A stretch of 64,000 nt of DNA from Fistulifera solaris (GCA_030295235.1 AP026147.1:310001-374000), one strand, 5' to 3'; shown: positions 1 through 11,749, counted from the first letter of the stretch. Made by a program: numbers and translations. The notes: a model not told the origin generated them from the letters alone.

Positions 1-2406
1 GTGATATTGCTTGTCGGTGTCCCGTACTCAGTCGACGATGACTCTGATGGCACCTGTCCCGCAATCGTTGACAGTGCAGCAGCTCGCGATGGAACGGCGG
101 ATTCAGTCTTTTCAGAACTAGGAACTGCGTTATCTGTTTCACGGTTGAATGCAGTTCGATATTGCATGAAACGGGGCACAAATGGAGATTGGTCGTCTTT
201 CAATGTAGTATCCTGTTTGAACGATTCAATTGGTTGGCCGTCTTTAGAGATGGTCGGAACCATTTCGACGTCACCTACAAACGGTGCAGAAGCGGACGTG
301 GTTTCGAAAGGCTTAGCTTTGATAGAAGTCGTCTCCGCAGTCTTAGTACTGTGTGAACTATGTTTGCGCAACGAGTCACGGTACTGCATGTATCGTGGCA
401 CATCTGTGGACTTGTCGTCTTTATTCGTTATTGGGACTCCAGCAGCTGTATCTGCATCAAAACCTTTTGTCTCGATGTTGTCTGAACCGGATCCCGAACT
501 CAGATCTTTGGCCAGCGAACTTCTGTACTGCATGTAGCGCGGTATCGAAGTCGGGCGAGACGCTATTGATTCTGAGGTCGACGACGACGGGTCATTTTCT
601 GGAGTAACAACTTCTGATACTCCCCCTCTGAGAGGATGCTTTTGACGATTTGTCTGGTGACGAGAGTGAATTACGGTATTGCATATATCTGGGAATGCCC
701 GATGATTTTCCATCTTTGCTAGCTGAAAACATAGAGTTGCTTTCTGTCTCGGCTTCAGTAGTCGAAATGGTTCTTACAGCATTCATGGAAGTCCCTAGGG
801 GCTCAATGCGGGATATTGCTGGCTGCGCGTTTTCAAGACTTTCAGATCTGGAATCTTGTACGCTTCTCAATTTGTTCGCCGATTCCGCGCTGTTCACGCT
901 ACTTGGCGAGCCCTTGTCAAATCCTGACCCAGAAAGCTCCTTTGATAGCGTTTCGGTGTCAATACCGTCAAGATTTTGCGTAAGTCGAAGAAAAATTGCT
1001 TGGGCGGCCTCCTCTCCATGAATCTTTTCCAGATCGCGTAGAGCTGTGTTGATTGACTTCTTGAGCGCCTCCTTTTTAGCGGCAATCGCATCGTCAGTGG
1101 AGCCAGCGGCAGATATACTTTCCATTTCTTTTCTATACTTCGAAGTGTTGCAAGTGTTTCGTCATCTTCTGGAATGGCATCGTCTTGATCATATAATTCG
1201 CGAAACTTCTTTAAAGAAGATGACGTTTCCAATGCGTCGGCATCTCCTGCACTGTAAGCGTCTCGGAAATCCTTGTAAGAGCTTCGTTTGGATGCAGGAC
1301 TTTTCAGAATCGTGGCTTCTGGCTGCTGCTTCTCTTCTTGCTGAGGTTCTACCTGGTCCTGCTCTTTCGCTCGCTTTGAATCGGCGTTGCTTTTATCGTC
1401 GGTAGCTGAGCGCTTGGAGGGAGTTGCAGAGGCAGCCTCCATGTATGCATCAACGTTTTCGAGCATTTCCATTTCTTCATCTTCGTCAACATCGTCACCC
1501 GAGGACTCGTCACTACCCGATGAACTGGAGGATCCATAGTCTCCTTGGTAAAAATCATCATCTGACGACGTTGCGGATGCTTGGCTCTTATTCCCCGGCG
1601 TTGGCGGATGACCGAAAAATTCGGTCGACTCCGTTTCCGAATCGACTTCTTCCGTCACACCGAGCGTGCCTAACGTAGGTTTCGCCGCTGCTTTGACGGT
1701 AAAATGATCTCTTCTTCGCCACGACCCTTCATGATCTGGTTCCCCTTGAAAATGTTTCGAGTCCTCCTCCGAGATGCACGTGAGTGCTTCATCCACTGTT
1801 TCTTGGTCGGAACACTCCCTCTCGTCTTCGAACAAATTGTCTTGTTGTAGGGAATCTTCCAACATTCCTTCTTCGGGCGAAGAATCGTCCGGTATGGTGA
1901 CCGGCGGAGGGGGGCGGCGGTGGAGGTGCAGGAGTGGACTGTCTCGACGCCCGGGTTGGAGATGTGGATGCGAGGTACGTACCCAGCGAGCCCTTGGTCT
2001 GACTCGGACTTTCGGCACGAGTCTTTGGTTCGGTTCGCTTAGCGGCCGGTTCTTGCTGAAACACTTGACCCACTTCCATGCTTACCAGCGTGCCCTCTTG
2101 ACTGGATACTTCTTCTTCCACATACTCGACGGATTCCGACTCGTCTTCGTCTCCTTTTCGTGTATCCGATTGTGCTTTTGTGTTGCTGGCGCTAGTTGGA
2201 GCCGGAGGAACGTCTGCCTTGCCTTTCTTCTGGCCCAAGCACACCTTTTCATGCCCTCCACTCTTCCAGTCCCATTGCAAACAATGTTTACTGCAATACT
2301 GAGCCTCATTACAGTGCTCACAAGACAACATCCCTTCCGGAACATAAGACGCTTCGAATCCGCAAGCGTTGCAACGGATCTCGTTATCTGATCCGGAATC
2401 TGACAT
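1..2406 (-). CDS. MYND-finger protein with PR[YF]MQYR repeats (3' end cut by window edge, three frame breaks)
   Basis: The first in-frame ATG is at 2406 and reads MSDSGSDNEIRC. An N-terminal MYND zinc finger follows (CNAC, CEHC, YCSKHC, H...VC, about residues 10-50), a fold that usually mediates protein-protein contacts. Next come an acidic, Ser/Pro-rich region and a coiled, lysine-rich stretch near 1130-1020. The C-terminal part carries at least four copies of the motif [IV]PR[YF]MQYR at about 685, 535, 390 and 175, spaced about 145-217 bp apart. The reading moves between frames near 1904-1922 (a run of six G), near 1133-1145 (A-rich) and near 625-632 (a run of five G/C), yet each new frame carries on the same composition. 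I infer sequence errors, although a decaying gene is possible. The gene continues past base 1. Function unknown; a scaffold or chromatin adaptor is a guess. Confidence 0.65.
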
Positions 2407-3170
2407 CTCGATTGCCTCTGTTTTTGTCAACCTTCGAGGTGCTTGAGTAAATGAAACGACTTTTTCAAATGACTGCAATTAGACGCCGCAGACAATCCCT
2501 TCGCTTTCTCTCAACTCTATATGCCTTTCAGCTTGAATGGCAGGCTTTTCAACTCTTTATAAAGCAAGGTACCTTGGTATGAAGGTAGCACATGCAACAA
2601 ACATGACGGAATGATGAGCCTGCTTCTTGTCGGTCCGCCCTTGTACTATTTGAGTTTCTATTGATCCTGCCCCGTTCCGTGCTTGCTATGACTGGAATGA
2701 CCAACCGGGTCGCACCATCACTAAACTGTTAGAGGGTTTATCGATACAGTAGTTGAAAAAGAAGATTACTTTTTTCTATCTTGATTACGTAGAACGTGTT
2801 CTGATGCCGCCAAATCTTTCAAGTCCAAGTATTTTTGGCGGGAGTTTTGACTTCCGGCTAAGTATTCTTATTTGAGTAACGCGTGCATAAGCCAAAAATT
2901 CTTGGAGCGTTAAAAAGTCCTTAGGTAATAAAGTAGCTTAGCTAATTAAAAAGCACGCGCGATTACCCAACGGACATCGAGGCGGGTCGACCGATTTCCA
3001 ACCCGCTTTCACGACGTGTCACGTCAATTCAGGATTGAGCTAAATCATGAAACTTTCCCTACAAGTACAAGCCAGAAGTGCGATGTACGGAATATTGATA
3101 ATTTTGCGTGAAAAATGTACTATGAAAATTATGTTGAAACCGAAGCAAGAGACGACAAGGTCGTGTTCGC
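2407..3170. other. Intergenic, no gene seen; one E2F-like site
   Basis: No convincing coding sequence on either strand. A TTTGGCGGGA match to the E2F/DP consensus lies at 2834-2843, about 430 bp upstream of the MYND gene start and beyond the 3' end of the LRR gene. Confidence 0.5.
2834..2843. promoter_or_regulatory. E2F/DP-like site
   Basis: TTTGGCGGGA matches the consensus TTTSSCGC/TTTGGCGGGA. It is a single motif, so a chance match is possible; the only nearby promoter it could serve is that of the MYND gene. Confidence 0.3.
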
Positions 3171-5684
3171 TTACACGGGACAGTTTTCGCAACAAGCGCA
3201 CGCGACCTCCGATGGACAATCGGCAGATGCCAATGCTTGCTGAGCAACAATGATAGCACACGTAGCATTGTTGATCTCTCCAACTAACGAATTGCCTTCG
3301 ATTCGGAGTTCTTTGACATTCACCAAGGCCGAAAAATCAGGAACCGGTCCGGTCAACAAGTTGTTCTCTGCATTGAAGTTCTTCATGTCCACCAGTGTTC
3401 CCAGCGACGAAGGAATCGTGCCAGTAAGTTGGTTATTGGAGAAGCGTAGACCCGCTTTGATCATTTTCAAATTGCCGAACTCGTTGGGGATGGTACCGAC
3501 CAACTTGTTGTCATTCACCCAGATACCTTTCGCTTCAGCGAGTTTTCCGAACTCAGTGGGGATTGTGCCTGTAAGCAGGTTGCCGTCCACCGAAAATTGA
3601 AGCATCTTCGGAGTGTCGCCGACCTGGGTGGGGATCGGACCCGTCAAGTCATTCTTTCGAAAGGAAATCTTGGTCGCCGAAGTCAGCAGACCTATTGTGG
3701 TGGGAATTTGCCCCGATAGTTTGCATCGCTCCATCAACACCGTATCCACGACAGGCCAATTCAAGAACAACTCCGGTGCGATGGTTCCTGTTAAATTGTG
3801 GTTCTTGAAAGAAAAGAACTCCATTGATGTTAAAAGTCCTAGCTCTGTGGGCAAAGATCCTTGTACTTTTACAGATTCTCCAGTCGGTTCATTGATTATG
3901 TTGAACGTCTTCAAGCTGGTCAACATTGCCAGCTCCGGAGGAAGCGTACCGCCGATGTTGTTTTTGTTGAATTCGAGTGTCGTAAAAGTATCTCCATCAC
4001 AGTTAAAAGCCGTACTTGAATCCGTGTACCACAGACACTCATCCAACGCATCTAGCCAAGATCCATTGTTGAGCCATTCGTCACCATTCGTGCTATAATA
4101 GAAAGTAGCCAAAGCAAATCGTTGTATAAGTTTGACGTCGGATAACTCCTGAAGCTCGGCATCCGCTTCGAGCCACAAGTATGCCTGATTCTGTGGCGTG
4201 CCTTCTTCTATCAGCGTCTCGTTGCCAGCGGGCAAAGCGGCCACAATCTTATCGTACAGTTCCTTGTTTTTCGGCCGGAAACCACTAGTGGTAGGTACCA
4301 TGCTGGGAGTCGCAACTGGAGACATGCTGGGCGCTAATGTCGTAGGTGCCGGTGACACTATTTCTTCGACAATGGCCGGAGTCGGCGCCGAAGTAGTATT
4401 GGCGACAACAACGACGGGAGCACTTTCCTCCTCTTTGAGTAAAATGGTGCTTAGAACCCCACCGAGCACCGCCGCCAGTAAGATTAAAGCACACGCGAGA
4501 CAAGCGACCAACGCCCAAAATGTAGGAGTCCCGTCCTCTTTTCTATAACTGTAATACGAAATGGTGTCGGAAGCTCGTCGATCATCGGAATATTCCGTCC
4601 CACCGTGATCTTCTATTTTGGTGACGCTCGGAATCGATGACTCGGGGTCCCGTTCGTCAAGACTGTGATTGGAAGCCGAACCATCCTGATACACGGGAAT
4701 ACTCGGAAGCGACGATCGAGGCGCCTCCGGTGGCGGCGGCGGCGGGGGTGGTGTCGAGTAGCTAGCGGATCGCGGCGCATAATAGTTTTTGGGTATCGGC
4801 GCCTGTTCCGGTTCCGCATCAACGGGCGCTTTTTGTGCTGCACTCGTTCCCGCAGCAATGGCCGCGGCCGCTTCACGAACTTCGTTTCTGGCTTTTTCCG
4901 CTGCATAATAAGCATCGGGATTTTCATTCGGATCGATACGATTCGGATCGTGAACGTAATTTCGTGGTACAATTCCTTTCTTCGTATTAGACGTGCGATA
5001 TCCTATGTACGAGTTAGGGTCCGTTGCCGCTTCCGAAACCGGTTGTTGAATTTCAGGAGATCGTACGGGAAGCTTAGGTGACAGGCTTTGGGCATTCATT
5101 CGAGCTTGAGGTGCATCATTCATGGGAGGCGAAGGAGGTCGATTGCTGGCACTTGCACCCATTTGTCCGAGATTTCTTCCCGCCGAGTTCTCTCGCTTTG
5201 CCATGTATGGAGCCGTACCCAAAGGAGAGGCGTCATCGTCCTGATCATCATCCTCGTCTTCGAGATCGAAAGTATTGAGCTCGGCGGAGGATGATCGTAA
5301 ATTGTTGAGTCGTTTCACGAGAGGACTCTCCCCTAACGGCGCGGCTTTCTGACCATTACTGCTTTTGGGATAAAATATAGAGTTCGTAGGGCGAGTTGGT
5401 GTCGAGGATGATATTTTGGGTCCCTTCGAAGCCGCAGCTAGATCACCCATTAAATCTCCTTCCGAGTCGGCTAAACCTCGCCTCTTTGGCCGAATCGGAA
5501 GATCTTCTTCTGAGGTAAGCCCATCATCGTCCGACCATCCCTCGCTATTCTCAGACACCTCTTCGAAGTCCATCTTCGAGGTACGAGGGTAACTGTGATC
5601 GTCCGAGCTTTCCGTAGAAACAGAGCGATCTTCGTTTTTTCGTGACTTTCGCACCTGCCGCTCTGTAGTCTTTGTTCGCGGCAT
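3171..5684 (-). CDS. Leucine-rich-repeat single-pass membrane protein (receptor-like, no kinase)
   Basis: An intact 837-codon frame with a clear ATG at 5684. Residues 1-385 are basic, then disordered and Pro-rich (an eight-proline run near residue 315), and look cytoplasmic. A single membrane segment (LVACLACALILLAAVLGG) sits at about 388-413. A Ser/Thr/Pro/Val stalk follows, then plant-type LRRs of the form LTGTIPxxFGxL from about 490 to 800, and a short Cys cluster (CACCENC) at the end. This is the layout of diatom receptor-like LRR proteins: an extracellular LRR fan with an unstructured cytosolic tail and no kinase. The likely role is surface sensing or adhesion, inferred from architecture only. 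It lies in tandem with the WBP11/GYF gene upstream, separated by about 480 bp. Confidence 0.85.
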   Translation of the reverse strand: MPRTKTTERQVRKSRKNEDRSVSTESSDDHSYPRTSKMDFEEVSENSEGWSDDDGLTSEEDLPIRPKRRGLADSEGDLMGDLAAASKGPKISSSTPTRPTNSIFYPKSSNGQKAAPLGESPLVKRLNNLRSSSAELNTFDLEDEDDDQDDDASPLGTAPYMAKRENSAGRNLGQMGASASNRPPSPPMNDAPQARMNAQSLSPKLPVRSPEIQQPVSEAATDPNSYIGYRTSNTKKGIVPRNYVHDPNRIDPNENPDAYYAAEKARNEVREAAAAIAAGTSAAQKAPVDAEPEQAPIPKNYYAPRSASYSTPPPPPPPPEAPRSSLPSIPVYQDGSASNHSLDERDPESSIPSVTKIEDHGGTEYSDDRRASDTISYYSYRKEDGTPTFWALVACLACALILLAAVLGGVLSTILLKEEESAPVVVVANTTSAPTPAIVEEIVSPAPTTLAPSMSPVATPSMVPTTSGFRPKNKELYDKIVAALPAGNETLIEEGTPQNQAYLWLEADAELQELSDVKLIQRFALATFYYSTNGDEWLNNGSWLDALDECLWYTDSSTAFNCDGDTFTTLEFNKNNIGGTLPPELAMLTSLKTFNIINEPTGESVKVQGSLPTELGLLTSMEFFSFKNHNLTGTIAPELFLNWPVVDTVLMERCKLSGQIPTTIGLLTSATKISFRKNDLTGPIPTQVGDTPKMLQFSVDGNLLTGTIPTEFGKLAEAKGIWVNDNKLVGTIPNEFGNLKMIKAGLRFSNNQLTGTIPSSLGTLVDMKNFNAENNLLTGPVPDFSALVNVKELRIEGNSLVGEINNATCAIIVAQQALASADCPSEVACACCENCPV

Positions 5685-6162
5685 TCTTTCTTAGTTCTAG
5701 TTCACCTGTTTGTTGCTTTGTGTTAATCGTCGTTGCAGCAGCGCAATCAATAGAGTCGTCGTCGTCGTCGCAGTAATCAGTGGACTCTTCAGCAACAACA
5801 GCAACGTTCCAATTTCTCCGGGATTCTTGTGTGCTGTCGACAAAAATCTGGCTGCTGCCACAAAAATGCACATGGTAAACGGGCAAAAAAGTCGGGTCCG
5901 AAAAATTTGCATAGTGATCTGTAGGAAAATGTCACTTGTTATGGATTTTGCCGTCAGTGTACTTTATTCTCCTGTATTCGTAATGCCAAGGAAAAGGCCC
6001 AAACTACAATATATACAGTAGTAAATGTGAGTTTTTGATTCTTGACAGTCTAAATGTAGGAGAATCTGGCACAAAGCACAAAGGAATGTTCAAATAAAAA
6101 ATAAGGCACAAATTCGCAAGACTGCTCACTGCTCACTCTTATCCCGGTCATTGAAGTTACCC
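5685..6162. other. Intergenic, nothing recognised
   Basis: Holds the 5' region of the LRR gene and the 3' end of the WBP11/GYF gene, including a trinucleotide CGT/CGA-rich stretch near 5755-5775. Open frames here are short and share no features with known proteins. Confidence 0.4.
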
Positions 6163-7967
6163 CTAACCATACCAGGTAACGAACAACGAGCCATGGTTAT
6201 GGGCACTTATTCCTCGTTTAGAGTACGGAATAAATTGATTTCTTTGAATAGCTAGAGTTAACAAAAAAGACACGGCTACTTTGCTTTTGTGAGCTTTTTT
6301 CTTTTGGAGATGAGAGGGCATGAACGCAACTAGATCTTTGTCCACCTTTGCTAGTTTCTTTGGACGTTCTATAGCTTCCGGCAATTCTGGCTTCCCCAAG
6401 GCTTCGGCCGGCAAGTTCGCGTCTACAGGATACGTGCTGGGATATGCTTCCGTCACTGGGTATTCACCGGTTGCCGGGTAATCCAGGTCTAAAGGATAGC
6501 TCGGTACCGCTACATCTAATGCATCGATTGGATAAACAGGAGGAACTTCATAGCTTCCGTTCGTAATGTAATCATCCAAGGGATACGCCGGAGGCAGACC
6601 GGAGTCGTCTATTTCGTCTTCATTCAATACATGATCGGTATAACTGTCAATCGGATACATCGGCTGCAGCTCCGCTGTCGATTCTCCGGTATCAGGAATG
6701 GGTACATCGTGCTTTTCGTCATTGTTGCTGCCGTCCCTCATTGCGCTCCGCAGAGCAGCGATTCGCCTTTGGACAGAACTGTCACTTTCATCGCCACTCG
6801 CTTCGTCAACCGTGGCTTTTTGCCGACTTTCATCTCGAAGGGCAGCAATACGCTGCTGAACGGAATTGTCATCATCTTCGGCATGTTCCTCCACACCCTC
6901 TTCATAATTTCCCTTTTCTTCTCTTTCATCCGATTCGACCCCAATATATGTTGCGATTTGAACCGGCTCTTCACTTTGTTGACGGAGTGACGCAATCCGA
7001 TCTTGGACCGATGACTTCCTTTGGCATTCTAATTGACGGGCCGCCTGTTGCTGCAGAGCCTCGGGCAGCACCGTTTGAAACACCGAATGCTTAATAATTG
7101 CTTTCCATGGTTCATCGTCGGACGATCGAACCTTGGTGGTCGATGGAAAGAATCCTGCTTGAATCCATTGTTTCATTTGATGCAACGGAAATGGTCCCTG
7201 CACTTGCTGGGAAGTATCCAGGTACCACCACGTATCCACTACCGTAACAACTCCCTCCAATCCAGTCCCTATCGCTTCCTCGTACTCGACTTCTTCGTTG
7301 GACGCCCATATATCGCACTGCAATTTTCGTTTGGATCGATTGACGGCCGCGGATGGTTTCGGTAATGCTGGTAGATTAGAAGGATCGATGATTGTTTTTT
7401 GATTCATTTCTTGTCTCGATTCTGGAGACGTTCGCGACGGTGGCTGCCGACGATCCTGTTGTTTCTTTTCGGGGAACGGATGCTTTGCCGGCGGTCGCGA
7501 ACTTACTTCACGTCGGGGTGGCGGTGGCGGCGGAGGAATCACATCACCCGATAGTCCTGCTTCCTCCACGTTCATAGTAACTCCACCATCCCGTCGATGA
7601 AAAAGTCTTGGCTTTCCTGGAGGAGGCTCGCCATAAGGATTCAATTTTGGGTCATAATAGACACTCAGTTCTGGCCTCGCCAGTGGGGTAAACGCCGGCT
7701 TTGTGGGCTGACTGATTGTTGGGGATACGGCGGATGACTCCTTTACTATTTTTAATTCTTTCTTCAGTCGGTCGATTTTACTTTGAATAGCGTGCGGTCT
7801 TGTTTCTGTATTTTTGTGCTGCTTTTCTAATTTGCGAATCTCTTCCATCACCATTTGCTCCGTCTTTTCCGCCTTGACTTTTTCATCGCGACTCGCAATC
7901 CGAGCCGCTTTATTCTTTGCAACTCTTTTTTGCGTTGTTTGCGATGCCAGTCGGATACATTTGACAT
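6163..7967 (-). CDS. WBP11-like protein with a GYF domain (probable splicing-associated factor)
   Basis: The ATG at 7967 gives MSNVSDWHRKQRKKELQ, the start expected for WBP11-like proteins. The frame then changes at an A run near 7919-7927 and continues KNKAARIASRDEK; one missing A restores the frame. Downstream is the WBP11-type element SVYYDPKLNPYGEPPPGKP, then a PPPPPPP stretch. A GYF domain follows at about residues 243-290 (WWYLD, QGPF, MKQWIQAGFF), which in other proteins binds proline-rich ligands of the spliceosome. Two copies of SVQxRIAALR and a tyrosine/proline repeat (YPIDxY, YPLD) follow. The end is uncertain: after LQKKKAHKSK the frame enters sequence that looks intronic, with GTAGCC near 6285, and an AG at about 6164-6165 could join to a quick stop. 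WBP11 plus GYF in one chain is unusual. Confidence 0.65.
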
Positions 7968-8280
7968 TTTTCTTTGTTGTTCGAGCAGTTGTGGCAGTAA
8001 TTGACGTAATCACGTACTACTATTCACTTGCTCCGAATAGAGAAATGGAAGGACAGTTTATGATCATTCGTCGTCGTCGATGTTTTTATTTTATTGCTTT
8101 CGCGTCGCGGCTCATTCACGAATAAAATCGTACCGGCAGTCAGATAGGCACTGTTTTTTCCCCGGGACTGCAGAAGCAGGGGTCACGAACTCATTTTTTT
8201 ATTATACTGCATGCGCATCCAAAGATTTTGCATTTAATTTCAACCAGAAAACCAAAATACCGAGTAATATTCGATCTACT
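7968..8280. promoter_or_regulatory. Divergent promoter region
   Basis: 313 bp between the starts of the WBP11/GYF gene and the hydroxylase gene. A CRE-like TGACGTAA lies at 8002-8009. No other element is recognised. Confidence 0.35.
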
Positions 8281-10051
8281 ATGCTCCGCCTACAAACTAT
8301 TCTTTGTTTCTTGCTAATAATACTCTTGAATACTCCAAATGGTCTCTGCTCGGATGTGAAACAGATGGATGCTGATGCGCTAGAAAAGGCCATTGCCCTG
8401 GCCACCGAAACATCCGAGGGATCCGTACAACAGGCCCGTGACGGAGATGTTGCCGCTTTGTATTTGATTGCCCGAGAACTTGAAACGAAGGAATTATTTT
8501 CCCAAGCCATTCCTATCTATCACTATCTAGCGGATGAACGGTCACATATTGCCAGTCAATTATCACTCGGATTTTATTACTACAACATCGAGGACGATCC
8601 TTCCAAAGCATTGCATTATTTCATTCATGCCGGAGAACGAGGACCCAATCAAGCGGCACTCTACAACGCCGGAAGAATTCTCGGCGAACACCACAATTTG
8701 GTTCCGGCGGTCGCCTACATTCAATTGGCGGCTCGTTTGGCCACGACACACCCCGAACACGCTACCGAGCCCGTGACCGAAACGTGCGTGACGGCCTTTC
8801 AAGCCTTATCGCAAATCATTGCTTCCCGTGGCATGAGTCTGCAGGAGTCACTCGATGTATTTTCGTACGCTTCATTGGATGGTTTTCCTGTCGCCGAATC
8901 GGACACGATCGAATCTTGGCAAACGGCCGTGAAACTGCTCCAGAGTGCCGATGACATGTATCTCACGACCGGTCAACTCCATGTACCTGCTCTCCAAGAA
9001 GCCTTTCCGTATCTACGAAGTATATGGGAGAAGGACGCGGGACAGTTATCACCATTGCAGGCACATTTGTTGTTGTCGCACATGAACGATGCGTTGGCGG
9101 CACTGAGTGCCACCGATGATGATTACCTTTTCGCCGCCGGAGGTTATGCGGAAGCCATGGCGCGATCCACATTTTGTTTACAAAATGAAACAGATCTTTG
9201 TTTTGCCACCAGTGCATCACGTGCTATTTCCTACTATCGACGAGCCGGAGATACCGAGGCGGCTCAACGAGTGTTTGAGTTGGCGCAATCTCAATCATCA
9301 GGAACAACGGCTTGGAAATCCATCGACCAAACTCCCCCGGTAAGTAGGAAAAAGCAGTGTGTGCATCACTTTAATGACATGAGCCTCAGTGTGTCTTTGA
9401 AAGTCGTTTGATCCCAACATCAGCAGCAAACCCATTTGGTCAGACTCATCAATCACCCATCAGCTAAAGGCAGCCCATTCCAAGACAAGAGCTGTTTTGA
9501 TGAATGAAATATCTACAATTGATTGGCTGGCAACAACAACGACATCTGAAATTGGCTCCGATGGTTCCATAGGCTCCATCCCCGTCATCCGGCAAAATCA
9601 TCTGGTGCCTTTGAGTTTGTTGAGGTCTACGAGTCCAGCAGGTTGGCTGGAATATGGTCCCCTTTATGATGGATCTGCTTGGAATTTAAATCTTTGTCAA
9701 CGTGTGCACACGCTTTGCCGGGTGTTACGGAGTCACGAGACGACATTTTGCAAGAGCGATGATACCACAATAACGTGTGGAACGGATTCCATCGTTACGT
9801 TGGTACGTATGAAACCTGGAACGTCGGTGTTGACCCACTGCGGAATGAATAATTTTCGCTTGACTCTGCACTGGTGCCTGTATGGATGCATGAATATCGA
9901 ATACTCCTTTGGTAATCAGTCTCCACTGAACTACGAATCAGAAGGCGGTGTGATTGTTTTCGATGACAGCTTTGAGCATTCAATTCAACACAACGGCAAG
10001 GAAGACGCAATAATTGCTGTCATGTTTCTAAACCACCCCGATATGAATTAA
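8281..10051 (+). CDS. Secretory-pathway aspartyl/asparaginyl beta-hydroxylase with Sel1/TPR-like N-terminal region (two exons)
   Basis: Exons 8281-9339 and 9464-10051 join in frame across a 124-nt intron (GTAAGT...CCATCAG), giving about 548 residues. The ATG at 8281 starts a hydrophobic signal peptide (LQTILCFLLIILL). Residues about 60-200 are helical Sel1/TPR-like repeats (ALHYFIHAGERGPNQAALYNAG). Exon 2 holds the catalytic domain: THCGMNNFRLTLHW has the first iron-binding His and the 2-oxoglutarate-contacting Arg/His, and VFDDSFEHSIQHNG has the second His. The family hydroxylates Asp or Asn in EGF-like or other ER client domains with Fe(II), O2 and 2-oxoglutarate. The family Fe site uses two His without an Asp, as seen here (HCG). 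TPR before the hydroxylase matches the order in animal ASPH. Exact substrate unknown. Confidence 0.85.
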
Positions 10052-10162
10052 TAGCAGGACGGGCTACTTGGTAAGATTAACGCAAAATTTTGTAAATTAC
10101 ATAAACGACTAAAAGACAAAACAAGCTAGGTTTACCTACTTAACTTATCAAGTATAACATCC

Positions 10163-10983
10163 CTAGATTTTCTGTTCGTACTTTTGAGCGGCAAGATTGC
10201 TTCCGTCGGGTACAAAGGCGAAAGCTTGAGGGGGTGGCATCGGTGCGTATCCATCCATCATCAAAGGTTGAGGGTGGTAAATCATCGGAAGTCCTTCGGG
10301 CTCCATTGGGGTCGGCATATAATACATGGGGGCTACATATCCCGCAAACAGAGCCCCGGTAGGAACATGGCCGGGGTGGCCATAATAGTAGGGATTGTAC
10401 GAAGACGGATCCGGAGGGACCGGCACGGCGTACGCCGAGGGAATGGATGGTGCACGGCGCATCGATTCTTTCGGTTCCGCCGACTTGACTTCAATGGTTT
10501 TGCCTTGCATCTCCAAACGTCCCGAAGTTCCCGTGCCGTCGTGGCCCATGGCGAGGAGTTGTTGCGCCGTACTGGCCTGCTCAAAGGTGACAAACCCGAA
10601 TCCGCGAGATCGGTTCGTGAATTTGTCGACAAGAACGATACTGTCCATAACCGGACCGAATTGCTCAAAGAACGAACGGAACTCTTCACTGGTGACTATA
10701 TACAAGAGAAAGGAAGAAAATTAGTGAGAAAGCATCGCGCGAATCAAGGCAAACAAGACGAGCGACGGAACGTACCATTGGGAGGGAGACCGCCAACAAA
10801 GAGCTTTCGTTCATCTTTGGCTGTCGGTGGGACCTTGAGCGAAGGACGGGAATAGCGCATCGGGGCGCTTACCGTGGTTTTTCTTCGAAGGGGCGTCGTT
10901 CGCACCCCCGGTTCCCTGCTGGGGATTGGAGTCATCATTTCGTTTTTCTTGAGGAATGCTTTCAAAAGGGACGGCGTGTTCAT
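10163..10983 (-). CDS. Single-RRM RNA-binding protein (two exons)
   Basis: Exons 10776-10983 and 10163-10695 (minus) join across an 80-nt GT-AG intron inside the RRM, giving 246 residues. RNP2 is KLFVGGLPP at the end of exon 1 and RNP1 is RGFGFVTF in exon 2, with VTSEEFRSFFEQFG between them. The spacing is that of a complete RRM of the hnRNP A/Musashi/DAZAP type. The C-terminal part is rich in Pro, Tyr and Met (NPYYYGHPGH, MYYMPTP) and likely disordered. The expected role is sequence-specific RNA binding in mRNA processing or translation; no target can be read from sequence. The start at 10983 is the first ATG. It is convergent with the hydroxylase gene, about 110 bp apart. Confidence 0.85.
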
Positions 10984-11749
10984 TCTCGGGGGTAAAGCGA
11001 TCGATAAAGAGAGAGTTGCAAGTCTAAGCTAACCCACAAAGGGCAATCACTAGAAAAGAAGCACTCTTGATGGGTGAGGATGGGGTGATTTTCAAGAGAA
11101 CATAAAAAGTATGAGATCGCGAAACAGAATGGTTTTTGTTGATCTGAACCCATGCGACAACATGGCACGGTATCTTCTGGTACAAAATGTACGTAGATTG
11201 TACGTGAGAAATTCGGCGTAGAAAATGAACGATAATTATGTACTGAGATTTTTTCAACAAACAACCTCCACGACTGAGGTGGCCATTTTCCACTTTTTAT
11301 CCTATAGTAAACGACTTGTTCCGAGCGGCGTATGGACGGCTGTCAACCAGTCTTCTCTGACGTAATAAGTGAAGAACAAACATCATTCTCAAAGACTATA
11401 TTTCAAAGTGTAAAGCTCAGAAATGTTGCGTCCCAGCCTTCCACGTCATCAACGCCTTGAACGAAAGTTTCCGAAACTACGGTCCGGGATAAAATGATTA
11501 GAGTTTGGAGCTAAATCACGAGTCACGAGAGCTGATTTATAGCTCATAGGTCTAGAGATCAAATCAATCAACCCGAGGGAAATACACGCAACGGCCTTCT
11601 CTGTGCTAGTTTATCATCATTATCTTTCTTTCACTAAAGCAACTCTCAAGCATCTTCGTTTACTTGAGGTACAAATGATGAACGCGCGAGATCAGTTACT
11701 CCGACTTTGTGTCTAGCATCACTTTTATTTACTGGCCTAATAAAATGAT
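10984..11749. other. Intergenic, nothing recognised
   Basis: No convincing coding sequence. It contains the RRM gene promoter and a CACGAGTCACGAG motif near 11518-11530 that recurs elsewhere in the window. Confidence 0.4.

Noticed and set aside
1-537. 178-codon plus-strand frame at the left edge
   Set aside because: It is the complement of the minus-strand repeat gene; the repeated RYCM..GT pattern is the reverse reading of the PRYMQYR motif.
4665-5081. Arg-rich plus-strand frame opposite the LRR gene
   Set aside because: Low-complexity shadow of the proline-rich cytosolic region.
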